A stretch of 64,000 nt of DNA from Vagococcus jeotgali (GCF_035918315.1 NZ_CP142146.1:1736001-1800000), one strand, 5' to 3'; shown: positions 18,521 to 29,600, numbered from the stretch's first letter. Numbers and translations are program-made. The notes: generated by a model not told the origin, from the letters alone.

Positions 18521-18559
18521 AAAAAAACTGATTTAGAAAATAAATTTCCAAATCAGTTT
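18521..18559 (-). terminator. Terminator in minus orientation, probably the former end of the ABC permease operon
   Basis: AAACTGATTT (18525-18534) and AAATCAGTTT (18550-18559) form a stem, with a T-run on the minus strand (18521-18527). It directly follows, on the minus strand, the permease 3' remnant at 18565-18595. Confidence 0.7.
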
Positions 18560-18564
18560 GCATA

Positions 18565-18595
18565 TCATTTAGATGCTTTAAGTGCTTCTTTAAAG
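18565..18595 (-). pseudogene. Displaced last codons of the ABC transporter permease
   Basis: The minus strand reads C TTT AAA then GAA GCA CTT AAA GCA TCT AAA TGA, giving FKEALKASK and a stop. The permease at 22487-23740 is cut at ...VFK by an ISL3 copy with the same flanking octamer CTTTAAAG. Joining the two gives a natural C terminus. This is the trace of an inversion between two ISL3 copies. Confidence 0.75.
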
Positions 18596-20086
18596 GGCTC
18601 TTCGTCAAATCGTGTTGATATTTAAAAATTGATAAAATAAGGGCATTAGAAGAAGGGGGATTTTTCCTCCTTCTTCTTTTTAATTAAATTGAAATGATTG
18701 ACCTTGAATAAGGAAAATCCGTCGCTTAAAAGTTAAGAAATTTCGGTAACCATAGGCTGTTCGTTTGATAGCTTTGATTCGGTTGTTAATTCCTTCTAAA
18801 AAACCATTTGAATAAGAATAATTTAAAGCATTGGTAACACCTTGCCTGAAGGTTTGGAATGTTTTGAATTTGGCTTTAAATTCCTTAGGAAGCTCATTAG
18901 AGATAGAATGAGTTAATTCTAAAAATAAGTCTGAATCCTTTGTTTCATAAGCATATTTTAACTCTTGTATATAATCATATGCGATTTTTATAGTTGAGTT
19001 ATAGGAAAGAAGTTCTTCAATGACACCAACTTGTGTCATACTTTTATTGAAAAGAGGATAATTACTATATGTAGTGGCACTTAATTGACTAGAGTCTTTT
19101 AAAAATAGTTTCCAATATTTTTTTATTCTCCGGTATTGTTTTGCTTCTTCATTATCATAACGTTTTAATTGATTCATTTCTTTTATTCTTAGTTGATTAA
19201 AAGAACGATTGATATGCTGAATGATATGGAATCTATCTGTCACAATCTCTGCATGTGGAAATACAGTTTTAAGAAGGCCACCGTAGTTGGCATTCATATC
19301 CATGACGAGAAACTTCACTTTTAACCGCTCTTTTCTGGAGTATTTCAGGAAGTACTTAATAAGAGAGAAGAGACGTCTATCTGGTAAAATATCAATAATC
19401 TTTTTACTTTCAGCATCAGCACAAATAAAGCTCATACCAGATTGACATGACTTAGTTGATTTAAATTCATCGACACATAGTACTTTTGGTAGATGTTGAA
19501 AGTTGGTTAGACAGTGGTTGGTAAAGTCGTATAAAACACGTTGTACCGTGTTATCAGAAACATGATGGAATCTAGCGATCTCTTTTCTTGAACGATCTTC
19601 TTTCAAATCTAAGGCGATTTGATACTTTAATGTTTTCGATATATGACAATAGTCATCGACTAACGCAGTATCAGCACTGAATGTTGTATGACATTCTTTA
19701 CATAGATATCGTTCTCTTTTAAGTTCTAAATAAGTTGTGACCCTATTAAACTCTGGTAGTTGTGTTTTAGTAGTATAAGTACCATTTTTAACACACGTAT
19801 TCTGATGACAAGAGGGGCATATTCTGTCTGGAGACGTTAGTCTTCCCCTTATTATATTTGAGCGTCTACCTCTAATAGTAGCCTCAGTTAACCAATCTTT
19901 TTCAAAAATAATAGATTTGTCTGTTAAATTAAGTAATTTTCTAGTATGATTATCCATGGGAACATCCTCCTAATAATTTGGTTTTTGTCGACTTTATTTT
20001 ATCATGTTTGGATGTTCCTTTTTGTATTTAAAAACAAAAAATCGTATTAATGGAAACTATCCATCAACACGATTTATTATAGACCC
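18596..20086 (-). mobile_element. ISL3-family element, copy 2 (1491 bp), inversion endpoint
   Basis: Complete element with both ends. The flanks are CTTTAAAG (left) and TTTTTATG (right), not a target duplication. The left octamer instead equals the one left of copy 3 (23710-23717), as expected if the two inverted copies recombined. Confidence 0.93.
18680..19957 (-). CDS. ISL3 family transposase (copy 2)
   Basis: 425 residues, identical to copy 1 in translation, with zinc-binding CPSC/CKEC pairs and DDE motifs intact. Copies 1 and 2 are the only intact ISL3 transposase genes in the window and could act on the defective copies in trans. Confidence 0.95.
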   Translation of the reverse strand: MDNHTRKLLNLTDKSIIFEKDWLTEATIRGRRSNIIRGRLTSPDRICPSCHQNTCVKNGTYTTKTQLPEFNRVTTYLELKRERYLCKECHTTFSADTALVDDYCHISKTLKYQIALDLKEDRSRKEIARFHHVSDNTVQRVLYDFTNHCLTNFQHLPKVLCVDEFKSTKSCQSGMSFICADAESKKIIDILPDRRLFSLIKYFLKYSRKERLKVKFLVMDMNANYGGLLKTVFPHAEIVTDRFHIIQHINRSFNQLRIKEMNQLKRYDNEEAKQYRRIKKYWKLFLKDSSQLSATTYSNYPLFNKSMTQVGVIEELLSYNSTIKIAYDYIQELKYAYETKDSDLFLELTHSISNELPKEFKAKFKTFQTFRQGVTNALNYSYSNGFLEGINNRIKAIKRTAYGYRNFLTFKRRIFLIQGQSFQFN

Positions 20087-20130
20087 TTTTTATGTTAAAA
20101 AAGTATATCATAGCGTGACATATTTAATTA

Positions 20131-21200
20131 CGCCGATTGTAAAATTAAGCTAGACAAATAAAAAAATCATTTGTGATACACTCAAATTGTCCAAATTGTA
20201 TTTCCGACGAAAGAAAACAAGGAGAGTGATCACAAATGACCTATATACATCTTACTACAGACGAGCTTGTTTTAATAGAATCTTATTATCACCAAGCTAA
20301 AAAAGTTAAACATGTTGCTGATACTTTAAAAAGATCAAGACAAACTATTTATAATGTTTACAACGCTTTAAATGAGGGATTATCTATTCTAGATTACTAT
20401 CAAAGATACAAAAAAATAAAAAGAAATGTGGAAGGCGTCCTATTTCTTTACCTGATAATGAAACAAAATATATTCAAAACAAAGTGGCTCAAGGATGGAC
20501 TCCTGACGTGATTATCGGTCGTGCTGAGATTTCTATTTCTTGTTCTGTTCGGACACTTTATAGATTGTTCTCGCGTGAATCTTTTGATTCCACAACTTTA
20601 CCAATGAAAGGTAAAAGAAAACCTAATGGGCATAAAGAAAAACGAGGTAAACAAGCATTTAAACGAACCATTCATCAGAGAGACGCTGAGCATAACGAGT
20701 TTCAAAGTGAATTTGGTCACCTAGAAGGTGACACTATTGTTGGGAAAAATCATAAAAGTGCTGTTATTACATTAGTTGAAAGGTTATCAAAAGTTATTAT
20801 TACCTTGAAGCCAACAGGAAGACACGCTATAGATATTGAGAATAGCTTAAATGAATGGTTAAAAAAATGCCCTAATCACTTGTTTAAATCTATCACATTT
20901 GATTGTGGCAAAGAATTTTCTAACTGGAAATCTATCAGTAACTTAAATGATAGTGATATCTACTTTGCTGACCCTGGTACACCTTCACAACGAGGTTTAA
21001 ATGAAAATTCTAATGGGCTATTGCGTAAGGATGGATTGCCTAAGAAAATGGATTTCAACGAAGTTGATGAATCTTTCATTCAATCTGTTGCATCCAAAAG
21101 AAATAATATTCCTAGAAAATCATTAAACTATAAAACACCATTAGAAGCATTTTTGAGCTATGTAGACAACGACATTTTGTCTAGCTTAGTTTGACAAATG
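20131..21200 (+). mobile_element. IS30-family element type a, copy 1 (about 1070 bp)
   Basis: Imperfect terminal repeats share TAAGCTAGACAAA (left GATTGTAAAATTAAGC, right on the minus strand ATTTGTCAAACTAAGC). The ends are set from bases shared with the second copy at 30079-31148, starting CGCCGATTG and ending GACAAATG. It lies directly upstream of padR and separates it from its original upstream DNA. Confidence 0.75.
20236..21194 (+). CDS. IS30 family transposase (type a, copy 1), needs a frame change
   Basis: Two overlapping frames: 20236-20511 (helix-turn-helix, VADTLKRSRQTIYNVYN) and 20484-21194 (catalytic core). The -1 change falls at a run of seven A (near 20410); one more A would restore the usual sequence YKKNKKKCGRRP. 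DDE positions are read in HLEGDTIVG, TFDCGKEF and GLNENSNGLLRK. The second copy has the same A-run and the same break, so this may be programmed slippage and not decay. Confidence 0.8.
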
Positions 21201-21246
21201 AAATTATGATATATTAATAAGGAGAAAAGTTGAAAGGAAGGCTAGT

Positions 21247-21591
21247 ATGAATGTACCAATGACAGATTCAACTTATTTGATTTTGCTAAGTTTACTAGAA
21301 GAGCGACATGGTTACGGAATTATGAAAGTCATTGAGGATACGTCTACAGGTCAGATTAAAATAGGACCAGCTAGTATGTACACGATTTTAAAAAAATTAG
21401 TCGATAGTGGTGATATTTCATTAAAACAAGATATTAATCGCAAAAAAATGTATGTTATTACAAATCTTGGTTTAGAAAAATTAAAACTTGAAGTTGAGCG
21501 TAGGCAGTTATTTGCTGAAGTGGGAGAGGCTTTACTAAAAGGTAATTCTGCTAGAGGTATTATTGAAGAATCTGATTTTAATGAGAAATGA
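21247..21591 (+). CDS. PadR family transcriptional regulator
   Basis: 114-residue winged-helix repressor. Typical sequences are ILLSLLEERHGYGIMKVIE and IGPASMYTILKKLVDSGDI. PadR proteins next to ABC transporter genes usually repress their own operon and respond to drugs or peptides. A GAAAGGAAGG ribosome site precedes the ATG. The ATPase gene follows after 9 bp. The native promoter region is interrupted by the IS30 element that ends 47 bp upstream. Confidence 0.92.
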   Translation: MNVPMTDSTYLILLSLLEERHGYGIMKVIEDTSTGQIKIGPASMYTILKKLVDSGDISLKQDINRKKMYVITNLGLEKLKLEVERRQLFAEVGEALLKGNSARGIIEESDFNEK

Positions 21592-21600
21592 GGGAGTAGC

Positions 21601-22503
21601 ATGTTAGAGGTGAAAAACCTAACGAAGCGTTTTGGAGACATGACGGCAGTCGATGAGATGAGTTTTACGATACCAAATGGTCAAATTTTAGGATTAATTG
21701 GTCAAAACGGGGCAGGGAAATCCACGACGTTTCGTTTGATTTTAAATTTTATTGATGCAGATAGTGGGACTATTTTTTGGGATGGTGAACCGATTACTGA
21801 AGAGGATTATAATATCATTGGTTACTTACCAGAAGAGCGTGGTCTTTACCCAAAAGTCACCATTGAGGATCAATTAATTTATTTTGGTCGCCTACGTGGT
21901 AAGGCGAAAGAAGAGATTGTCCCATTAATTGATGAGTGGATGGAAAAATTTCAAGTAAAAGGTAAAAAAACAGATAAAGTCAAATCTTTATCTAAAGGAA
22001 ATCAACAAAAAGTCCAGTTGATTGCCACACTGATTCACAATCCAAAATTAGTTATCTTAGATGAGCCTTTTAGTGGTCTAGATCCAGTGAATGCTGAATT
22101 ACTCAAGACTGGGATTTTAGAGCTAAAAGAGAAAGGGTCTTGTGTGATTTTTTCAAGTCACAATATGGAAAATGTGGAGAAAATTTGTGACCATTTAATA
22201 ATGCTTCGAGATGGAGAAACTGTTTTAGATGGTGATGTTCAAGAAATTCGTGAGAGTTTTGGGAGAACTTTTTTAGAAATCGAAAGCAAGCTCAGTGAAG
22301 AGGAGTTGCTAGAGATAAATGGTGTGACAATATTAGATAAAAAAGGTGACAATCACTATTTAATTAAATTAGATAAACCAGAAATAGGGCAAGATATATT
22401 TAAACTTGCTTTAGAAAAGTCAGATTATATCCAAATTTTTAATCAACAACCACCCACTTTAGAGGATATATTTAAACTGAAAGTAGGTGAGGAGAATGAA
22501 TAA
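21601..22503 (+). CDS. ABC transporter ATP-binding protein
   Basis: 300 residues. Walker A is GQNGAGKST (near residue 37), the signature is SKGNQQKVQL and Walker B is LVILDEPFSGLDP, with a switch His in FSSHNME. The C-terminal extension is typical of ATPases working with ABC-2 (NatA/YhaQ-like) permeases. Its end overlaps the permease start by 17 bp. It likely exports ions, lipids or peptides; the substrate is not readable. Confidence 0.93.
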   Translation: MLEVKNLTKRFGDMTAVDEMSFTIPNGQILGLIGQNGAGKSTTFRLILNFIDADSGTIFWDGEPITEEDYNIIGYLPEERGLYPKVTIEDQLIYFGRLRGKAKEEIVPLIDEWMEKFQVKGKKTDKVKSLSKGNQQKVQLIATLIHNPKLVILDEPFSGLDPVNAELLKTGILELKEKGSCVIFSSHNMENVEKICDHLIMLRDGETVLDGDVQEIRESFGRTFLEIESKLSEEELLEINGVTILDKKGDNHYLIKLDKPEIGQDIFKLALEKSDYIQIFNQQPPTLEDIFKLKVGEENE

Positions 22504-23740
22504 ATTTTGGGTAGTAGCTCTTGAGACGTATAAAAAAAATGTGAAATCTTTAAGTTTTGTGATGATGGTTCTGGCTCCTTTTGTGTTAATTTTATTTTCT
22601 ATAGGCTCAGGCTATATTAGTACTAAATTGGATCCAGTCAACGAGATTGCTATTGTCAGTCAAGAAAAAACGTTGAGAGAGGCCGTTATCTTAACAGCTC
22701 AACAAGAATTTGATATTAATAAATCAATTGATTCAGTGGATGAGGCCAAAGTGGCTATGGAAGCTGAAGAAATTGATGGTTATTTAGAAGTGAGTGTGGC
22801 AGATCATCAGCTAAAAGGTGAGTACACTGGTTTTGAAACGTTAGGAGTAGATAAAGAGCAACAGCTTTTTGAAGCTTTAAATGGTATTCAGCTAGCACTT
22901 AATACAAAAAAATTAGGTCTATCTGAAGGGCAAGTGGCTGAATTATTATCTCATCCAGAGTTATCTGAAAACCAAGTTTCTCTAAAGAATGGCGTCTTAG
23001 TTAAAAGTGAAAATGATAGAAAAGCTCTTATTTTAGTTGGTTTCTTTATTGTTTTAGCTATGTATATGATTGTCTTACTTTACGCTTCAATTACTGCTCA
23101 GGAAGTAGCTAGCGAAAAAGGCACGCGTATTATGGAGGTTATTTTATCAAGCACAACAGCTGCTAAGCATTTTTATGGTAAAATCATGGGGATCTTTTTG
23201 GTCATTTTAACTCAAGTTTTGATTTATTTATTATCAGGTATTGTAGGATATATACTAGCTAAAGACATGCCTATGGTGAAATCATTTTTAGCTAATGTAT
23301 CAATGGGTGAGTTGGTTAGAGGGATATTGGGTTATAATTTACTATATCTATTGTTTGGTGTTTTGATATATACGATTCTCTCAGCTTTTACAGGATCTCT
23401 TGTTAGTAAGTCAGAAGATGCAGCTAAGGCTGTAACTCCAGTGACTTACTTAATTATGATAGCTTCACTGCCGACAATGTTACTAGGTTTATCGAGCCCA
23501 AATAACATCTTGATTAGAGTCTTTTCATACGTCCCATTCTTTTCATCTTTTTCAATGCCTATAAGAATTGCTAATGGTAATGTGACAATACCAGAAATTC
23601 TTATTTCTTTAGGCCTGTTAGTCTTGGCGAGTGTGTTGCTTCTTAAATTTTCAGCAAAAGTTTATAAATCAACAGTTTTAATTTATAGTGATAAGAGTAT
23701 GATGCAAGTCTTTAAAGGGGTCTATAATAAATCGTGTTGA
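22487..23740 (+). pseudogene. ABC-2 type transporter permease (NatB/YhaP-like), last codons replaced
   Basis: 417 codons with an N-terminal membrane segment, a large extracellular loop (about residues 45-180) and five to six C-terminal membrane segments. From codon 412 the frame runs into the ISL3 end and ends GVYNKSC. The displaced native end, EALKASK, lies at 18565-18591 on the other strand. Only about seven residues are changed, so the protein may still work, but its transcript now runs into an IS. Confidence 0.85.
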
Positions 23741-23864
23741 TGGATAGTTTCCATTAATACGATTTTTTGTTTTTAAATACAAAAAGGAACATTGAATTGG
23801 CAACACTTTTCTGTACAAAAATTATAAGGTCTTTATTTTATTTAGATAGTTATTCTATGTTCTG

Positions 23865-24662
23865 CTAAATAACCTGTTTCAACTCCCAATCTAAACGGTA
23901 ATTAATCGGGGATTGATAGCCAAGCTTGCCATGTTTTCTAAACTTGTTCCACCAATTGACATAATCCATTAACTCATATTGTAGTTTAAACAATGAGTCA
24001 AAAGATTGTTGGTAAATAAACTCAATTTTAAAAGCTCGATAGGTTGCTTCTGCCACAGCCTTGTCATAGGGGCAGCCAGGACGTGATAAAGACCGTTTTA
24101 TCTGAAACACATCCAATAATTCATCAATACTTTGGTTATCAAATTCTTTTCCTCGGTCTGTATGAAAAATTTCAACATCATCTAATGGCTGTTCAATCGT
24201 TCCGATTGCCTGTAGCACAAGGTCCACAGATTTGTTAGGACCACTAGAATGCCCAACTATTTCTCGATTGAACAAATCGAGAATAAAGCAGACATAATGC
24301 CACTTTTTGCCTACTTTAACATAGGTTAAATCTGTCACTAAAGCTTCCATAGGTTGCATTTTATCAAATTGACGTGATAAAACATTATCGATTTTCTGTT
24401 CATTTTTAGTCGTTGCTTGAGGTTTAAATTTCAGTGTTGTGTAGCTTGAAATGAAATTAAACTTATTCATGATTCGTCGTATCCTTCTTCTTGAAACAAT
24501 TAATCCTTGATCGTTTAAATCATCTTTAATTCTTCTTGCTCCGTAGGAGTTACGGCTATCTGTAAATGACTCAATGACTGCTTTTTCAACAATAGCTTCT
24601 GATTTTTTTCTTTTGACTTCATAATAATAAGCCCCACGAGAAATTTCTAATTTTCGACACAT
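23865..24662 (-). CDS. IS3 family transposase OrfB (copy 3)
   Basis: 265 residues from the first Met, with DDE core as in copies 1 and 2. It differs at YDKAVAEA (Lys for Asn, just ahead of the catalytic Glu) and LFKLQYE (Lys for Glu). The first change may weaken activity. Confidence 0.9.
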   Translation of the reverse strand: MCRKLEISRGAYYYEVKRKKSEAIVEKAVIESFTDSRNSYGARRIKDDLNDQGLIVSRRRIRRIMNKFNFISSYTTLKFKPQATTKNEQKIDNVLSRQFDKMQPMEALVTDLTYVKVGKKWHYVCFILDLFNREIVGHSSGPNKSVDLVLQAIGTIEQPLDDVEIFHTDRGKEFDNQSIDELLDVFQIKRSLSRPGCPYDKAVAEATYRAFKIEFIYQQSFDSLFKLQYELMDYVNWWNKFRKHGKLGYQSPINYRLDWELKQVI

Positions 24663-24778
24663 CGCTGATACACTATACTTCTTTTTGTTTTCCCTAACAA
24701 CTTCTACTTTCGTCCGAATATCAGCGCCGCTTGCTTTAAAATATCATTCTCCATCATCAGTTCTTTATTTAGTTTTCG

Positions 24779-24994
24779 TCATTCACGCAACTCTTTTTCT
24801 TCTGGTGTCAAATTATCTTTCTCTTTGAATGATCCTGACTGATTATATTGTTTTACCCATTTATCAAAGGTTGATGGTGTCAGGTCATATTCTCTTAAAA
24901 TATCTTTTCTAGGTTTTCCTGATTTATGCAGTTCCACCATTTGTTTCTTAAATGATTCTTTGAAGGTCCGTCTTGGTTTTCTGTTAGTTGTCAT
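24779..24994 (-). CDS. IS3 family transposase OrfA (copy 3), with internal TGA
   Basis: Same 71-residue product and same TGA as in the other two copies, with the downstream TTTAAAG heptamer kept. Confidence 0.88.
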   Translation of the reverse strand: MTTNRKPRRTFKESFKKQMVELHKSGKPRKDILREYDLTPSTFDKWVKQYNQSGSFKEKDNLTPEEKELRE

Positions 24995-25128
24995 GAAATA
25001 AGCTCCTACTTTGTTTTTTATTAAGTATAGACACCTTATCTTTATTGTTCAACTAAGTGTAACCTATTCACATCCAAACATGATAAAATAAAGTCGCCAA
25101 AAACCAAATTATCAGGAGGATGTTCCCA

Positions 25129-26404
25129 TGGATAATCATACTAGAAAGTGACTTAATTTAACAGACAAATCTATTATTTTTGAAAAAGATTGGTTAACTG
25201 AGGCTACTATTAGAGGTAGACGCTCAAATATAATAAGGGGAAGACTAACGTCTCCAGACAGAATATGCCCCTCTTGTCATCAGAATACGTGTGTTAAAAA
25301 TGGTACTTATACTACTAAAACACAACTACCAGAGTTTAATAGGGTCACAACTTATTTAAAACTTAAAAGAGAACGATATCTATGTAAAGAATGTCATACA
25401 ACATTCAGTGCTGATACTGCGTTAGTCGATGACTATTGTCATATATCGAAAACATTAAAGTATCAAATCGCCTTAGATTTGAAAGAAGATCGTTCAAGAA
25501 AAGAGATTGCTAGATTTCATCATGTTTCTGATAACACGGTACAACGTGTTTTATACGACTTTACCAACCACTGTCTAACCAACTTTCAACATCTACCAAA
25601 AGTACTATGTGTCGATGAATTTAAATCAACTAAGTCATGTCAATCTGGTATGAGCTTTATTTGTGCTGATGCTGAAAGTAAAAAGATTATTGATATTTTA
25701 CCAGATAGACGCCTCTTCTCTCTTATTAAGTACTTCCTGAAATACTCCAGAAAAGAGCGGTTAAAAGTGAAGTTTCTCGTCATGGATATGAATGCCAACT
25801 ACGGTGGCCTTCTTAAAACTGTATTTCCATATGCAGAGATTGTGACAGATAGATTCCATATCATTCAGCATATCAATCGTTCTTTTAATCAACTAAGAAT
25901 AAAAGAAATGAATCAATTAAAACGTTATGATAATGAAGAAGCAAAACAATACCGGAGAATAAAAAAATATTGGAAACTATTTTTAAAAGACTCTAGTCAA
26001 TTAAGTGCCACTACATATAGTAATTATCCTCTTTTCAATAAAAGTATGACACAAGTTGGTGTCATTGAAGAACTTCTTTCCTATAACTCAACTCTAAAAA
26101 TCGCATATGATTATATACAAGAGTTAAAATATGCTTATGAAACAAAGGATTCAGACTTATTTTTAGAATTAACCCATTCTATCTCTAATGAGCTTCCTAA
26201 GGAATTTAAAGCCAAATTCAAAACATTCCAAACCTTCAGGCAAGGTGTTACCAATGCTTTAAATTATTCTTATTCAAATGGTTTTTTAGAAGGAATTAAC
26301 AACCGAATCAAAGCTATCAAACGAATAGCCTATGGTTAACGAAATTTCTTAACTTTTAAGCGACGGATTTTCCTTATTCAAGGTCAATCATTTCAATTTA
26401 ATTA
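25129..26404 (+). pseudogene. ISL3 family transposase (copy 3), nonsense mutations
   Basis: The start ATG at 25129 is followed after seven codons by TGA (MDNHTRK, stop) where intact copies have TTA. A second stop, TAA for a Tyr codon, is at 26337-26339 (AYG, stop). The long frame 25479-26339 is only the middle part. The early TGA is shared with copy 4. Confidence 0.9.
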
Positions 26405-26489
26405 AAAAGAAGAAGGAGGAAAAATCCCCCTTCTTCTAATGCCCTTATTTTATCAATTTTTAAATATCAACACGATTTGACGAAGAGCC

Positions 26490-26590
26490 AAAAGAAACAC
26501 CTTTTTTGAGTAATGTCATAATCCAAAAACATCTAACTTTTAGGATTGATGACATACAACATAAAAAGGTGATTCTTTTTTAATTAGATT
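26490..26590 (+). other. Long hairpin between ISL3 copy 3 and the MucBP/WxL gene
   Basis: CACCTTTTTTG...TGTCATAATCC (26498-26526) pairs imperfectly with GGATTGATGACA...AAAAAGGTG (26544-26572) around a loop of about 17 bases. A T-run follows on the + strand. It could be a terminator or a small inverted-repeat element. No gene is present in 26490-26647. Confidence 0.45.
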
Positions 26591-26647
26591 AATAACAAAA
26601 TACAATATTGAAGTCTGAATTCCTTGAACAAATCACTAATTCATTGA

Positions 26648-29600
26648 TTATGGTCCAGTTACCATGGAAAATTTAATTTTTCCACTATACTTAGAGTCTT
26701 TTGTTCCACTATTACCAATTTTTAAAAACAGACCTTCCTTATTATCTTCTGTCACAAGTGGTAAATCATAATAATGCTCGTTTACCTGGGAAGCTAATAC
26801 CGTATCTTCTTCATTAATTATCATTTTTTCATCGTTTAATCTAAAGTACATGTCTGACAATAATCTTGTCTTCGTACCTTCTGAGAATAGTCCATCACTA
26901 CTTGCATGCAGAGACCAGTTAACATCTGAATAACCACTGGTTAAACCGATTGGTGAAGGATCATTTTTGACAGAATATTCATCTTTTAATCTTTGAGCAT
27001 TTTTTTCACCAAATGATATTGTCTTCGGCACACTTAAATTTTCTAATGGTTGATAGTAACGATTTACTGTAAAATCATTCATTGGAACAATATCATCTTC
27101 AATGGATTCATTCGTCACATCATTTGTCACTATAGATGATTTATAAAGATAACTATTAAAGTCTGGTTGAGGGATAAACTCACTAATTTTCTTACCTACT
27201 TCAACTTCTTCAACTAATGCTTCAACAGTATTACCGGTTTGTAAATCGTCTATAACTCTATGAGTTGTCTCTTTTCCTTGACGGTCTAATTGATAATAAT
27301 TAACGGTCATTTGAACTTTATTTATTTTATCATAAATGAAGTTCACAGGGTTATCGGTATAAAGAATTTTTTTATTCATTAAATCACTTGGTTCTGACCT
27401 ATTAAACGTATAACCTTGAATGTCTGGCGCTTCATTTACTGGATAAGGCTGAGTGATCAAACCAGTTCCTGTTTTAGCTAGACCATCCATAGTAATTGGC
27501 TTACCTTCTTCATCTGTGTAACTATAATTAATCGTAGCCATGAAATTAATATCCGTTGTAGGTGTCGCTACTACTGGAGATAGCTTATCCACTGTTAATG
27601 AAATATCTTGGCTATAATTTAGATACTTCCCATTATTTTGTTCAACTAACTGATTTTCTTGGATTTCTTTTGATTCATCAAATGGCAAGCTATAAACAAA
27701 TCTGTAGTAGTGATTGTATAAGTTACTATTTTTTAAATCTTTCGGCTTAATCGTCTGATTGACCTTGTCAAATTCAAATAAATCTGTTTGTTCTTTACCA
27801 GTTTCATCATAGACTTGCCATACACCTGTTTTAAACACATCATCATTTTCAATATTTGAAACTGTCCATGTCATATTTTGATTACGATTACCACTTGATT
27901 CGTAAGGGATTTGTTGGACAAATTCATTGGTCAGCTTGTCACGATTATCTTTCGTCACGCTCTTCACTGTCTGATCAATTGGTTGAGGATCAGAAATACC
28001 GACTTTAGCGATTGAAGAACTATTGTAAGACAACAAAGAATTCTTAAATGGATTATTTGGTGTCGAAGACATCACATAAGAAAATGAAGTTTGATCTGTA
28101 TACGTCGCTGTCACTTCAAGTTGACTAGGTATCAGATTTTCTGGCTTTGCAGGAACCTCATCAGTTGCATCATGTCCATGCCCAGTCATTTCAATTATAT
28201 CACCATTCAATTCATAACTTATCAAGATAGGATTGTCACCAGTAGCTGGCGTACTAAATAAATAATCAAACTGACTTGTTTTTAATTTAATTAATTTAGA
28301 ATCGTTTAGTCCACCCATCGTCCAATAACCACTAATTTCAATGGGTTGACCCTTCTCATCTAAAAATTCATATTTAACATCTAGGTGTCCCATTTCTTTA
28401 TCTGCCGCAACATCTAGAAAATCACTGTTCCTAAAACCAATAAAATTCCATTCTGATACTGGACCAGGTTTATCTTTATCAGGTGTGACACTTAGTTTCA
28501 CTCCAATATTTTGTCCTTTATAATAACCAACATTCGACCATCTAATCCACTGTGTTCCTTTAGTTGGATCAAATTGCACGTTATCACCATCTTTTTGTAA
28601 AGCCTCATCCATCTTAATGCCATCAGAATACTCTTCTACCTTCGTTTTATCTGAATACATCATCACAAAAGCATTTTCTTTAGGAATTGTAGCAGTATTG
28701 GAATTCTTCCATTTTGAATATGATGGTAACCATTGAACTTTATTTATTTTATCATAATAATAAGTAACCGTCTGTACATCATCACTTATTCTTCCTTCTT
28801 CATTTTCTGGAAAAGGTGAAGTAAGTTCATATCCTTCTATCTCCTTCGGTTGTGCTTTGTATACTGAACCTATAGGGCCTTCAATCACCTCATCTTCAGC
28901 TATTTCATCTTGAGATAATTTATCTAAAAACTTAATGTATACTGGTTTTCCTTCAGATTTAGGTTCATATTCATAAATAACTGTTTGAGGCAACTTAGTA
29001 AATATCCCCATAGAATTTTCAGGGGCGATCTCATTCCATTGGTATCCTGTGAAATCAGAAGGAGAGGTTGTATAAAATGAGCCAATAGATCCAGTGAATT
29101 CTTCAGTCTTTAATATTCTACCCGTTTTTTCATCTTTATGAATAACTTTAACAGGAGCACTTTTTTCATTAGCCACTTTTTCGCCGTAAATTGTTAAGTT
29201 AGAAACTACTATTTGTGAGGATCTCCATGGAAGTGAACGGTCTAATGGATAAAATTGTAAAGACATAGAAACAGCATCTTTTGGTACCCTAATCTTTCTC
29301 TCATGTCTTCTCTGTTCACCCGCAGAATTTATGAATGGATTGATGTATGCTGATTTATCACCTATTTGCTCTCCATTTTCATCTTTAAAAAAAGCTAATA
29401 TCAAATTATTGGAAGTGATAGTACCATTAATTTGAACATTAAAATAGTCAAAACTGAGCTCTAATACCGTATCAGGTACTACTGGTATTCCTTCCTTAGC
29501 AAGGACAGCTACATTATCTTCTGCCTTTAGGTAATTCTTATATTGTGTATCATCTTTCCCATCTAAATTGTTTCCAAACATCAAGTGTCCAGTACTTGAA

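Larger units (their letters stand above)
23793..25070 (-). mobile_element. IS3-family (IS150-type) element, copy 3 (1278 bp)
   Basis: Inserted in the ISL3 leader at AGGAACAT, with a 3-bp CAT duplication (23790-23792 and 25071-25073). The intact ISL3 copies show the unoccupied site, which fixes the ends exactly. Confidence 0.97.
23718..26489 (+). mobile_element. ISL3-family element, copy 3, interrupted by IS3 and defective
   Basis: 23718-23792 plus 25074-26489 make one ISL3 of 1491 bp once the IS3 (23793-25070) and its CAT duplication are removed. Left flank CTTTAAAG; right flank AAAAGAAA. It is one endpoint of the inversion of the PadR-ABC operon. Confidence 0.92.
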
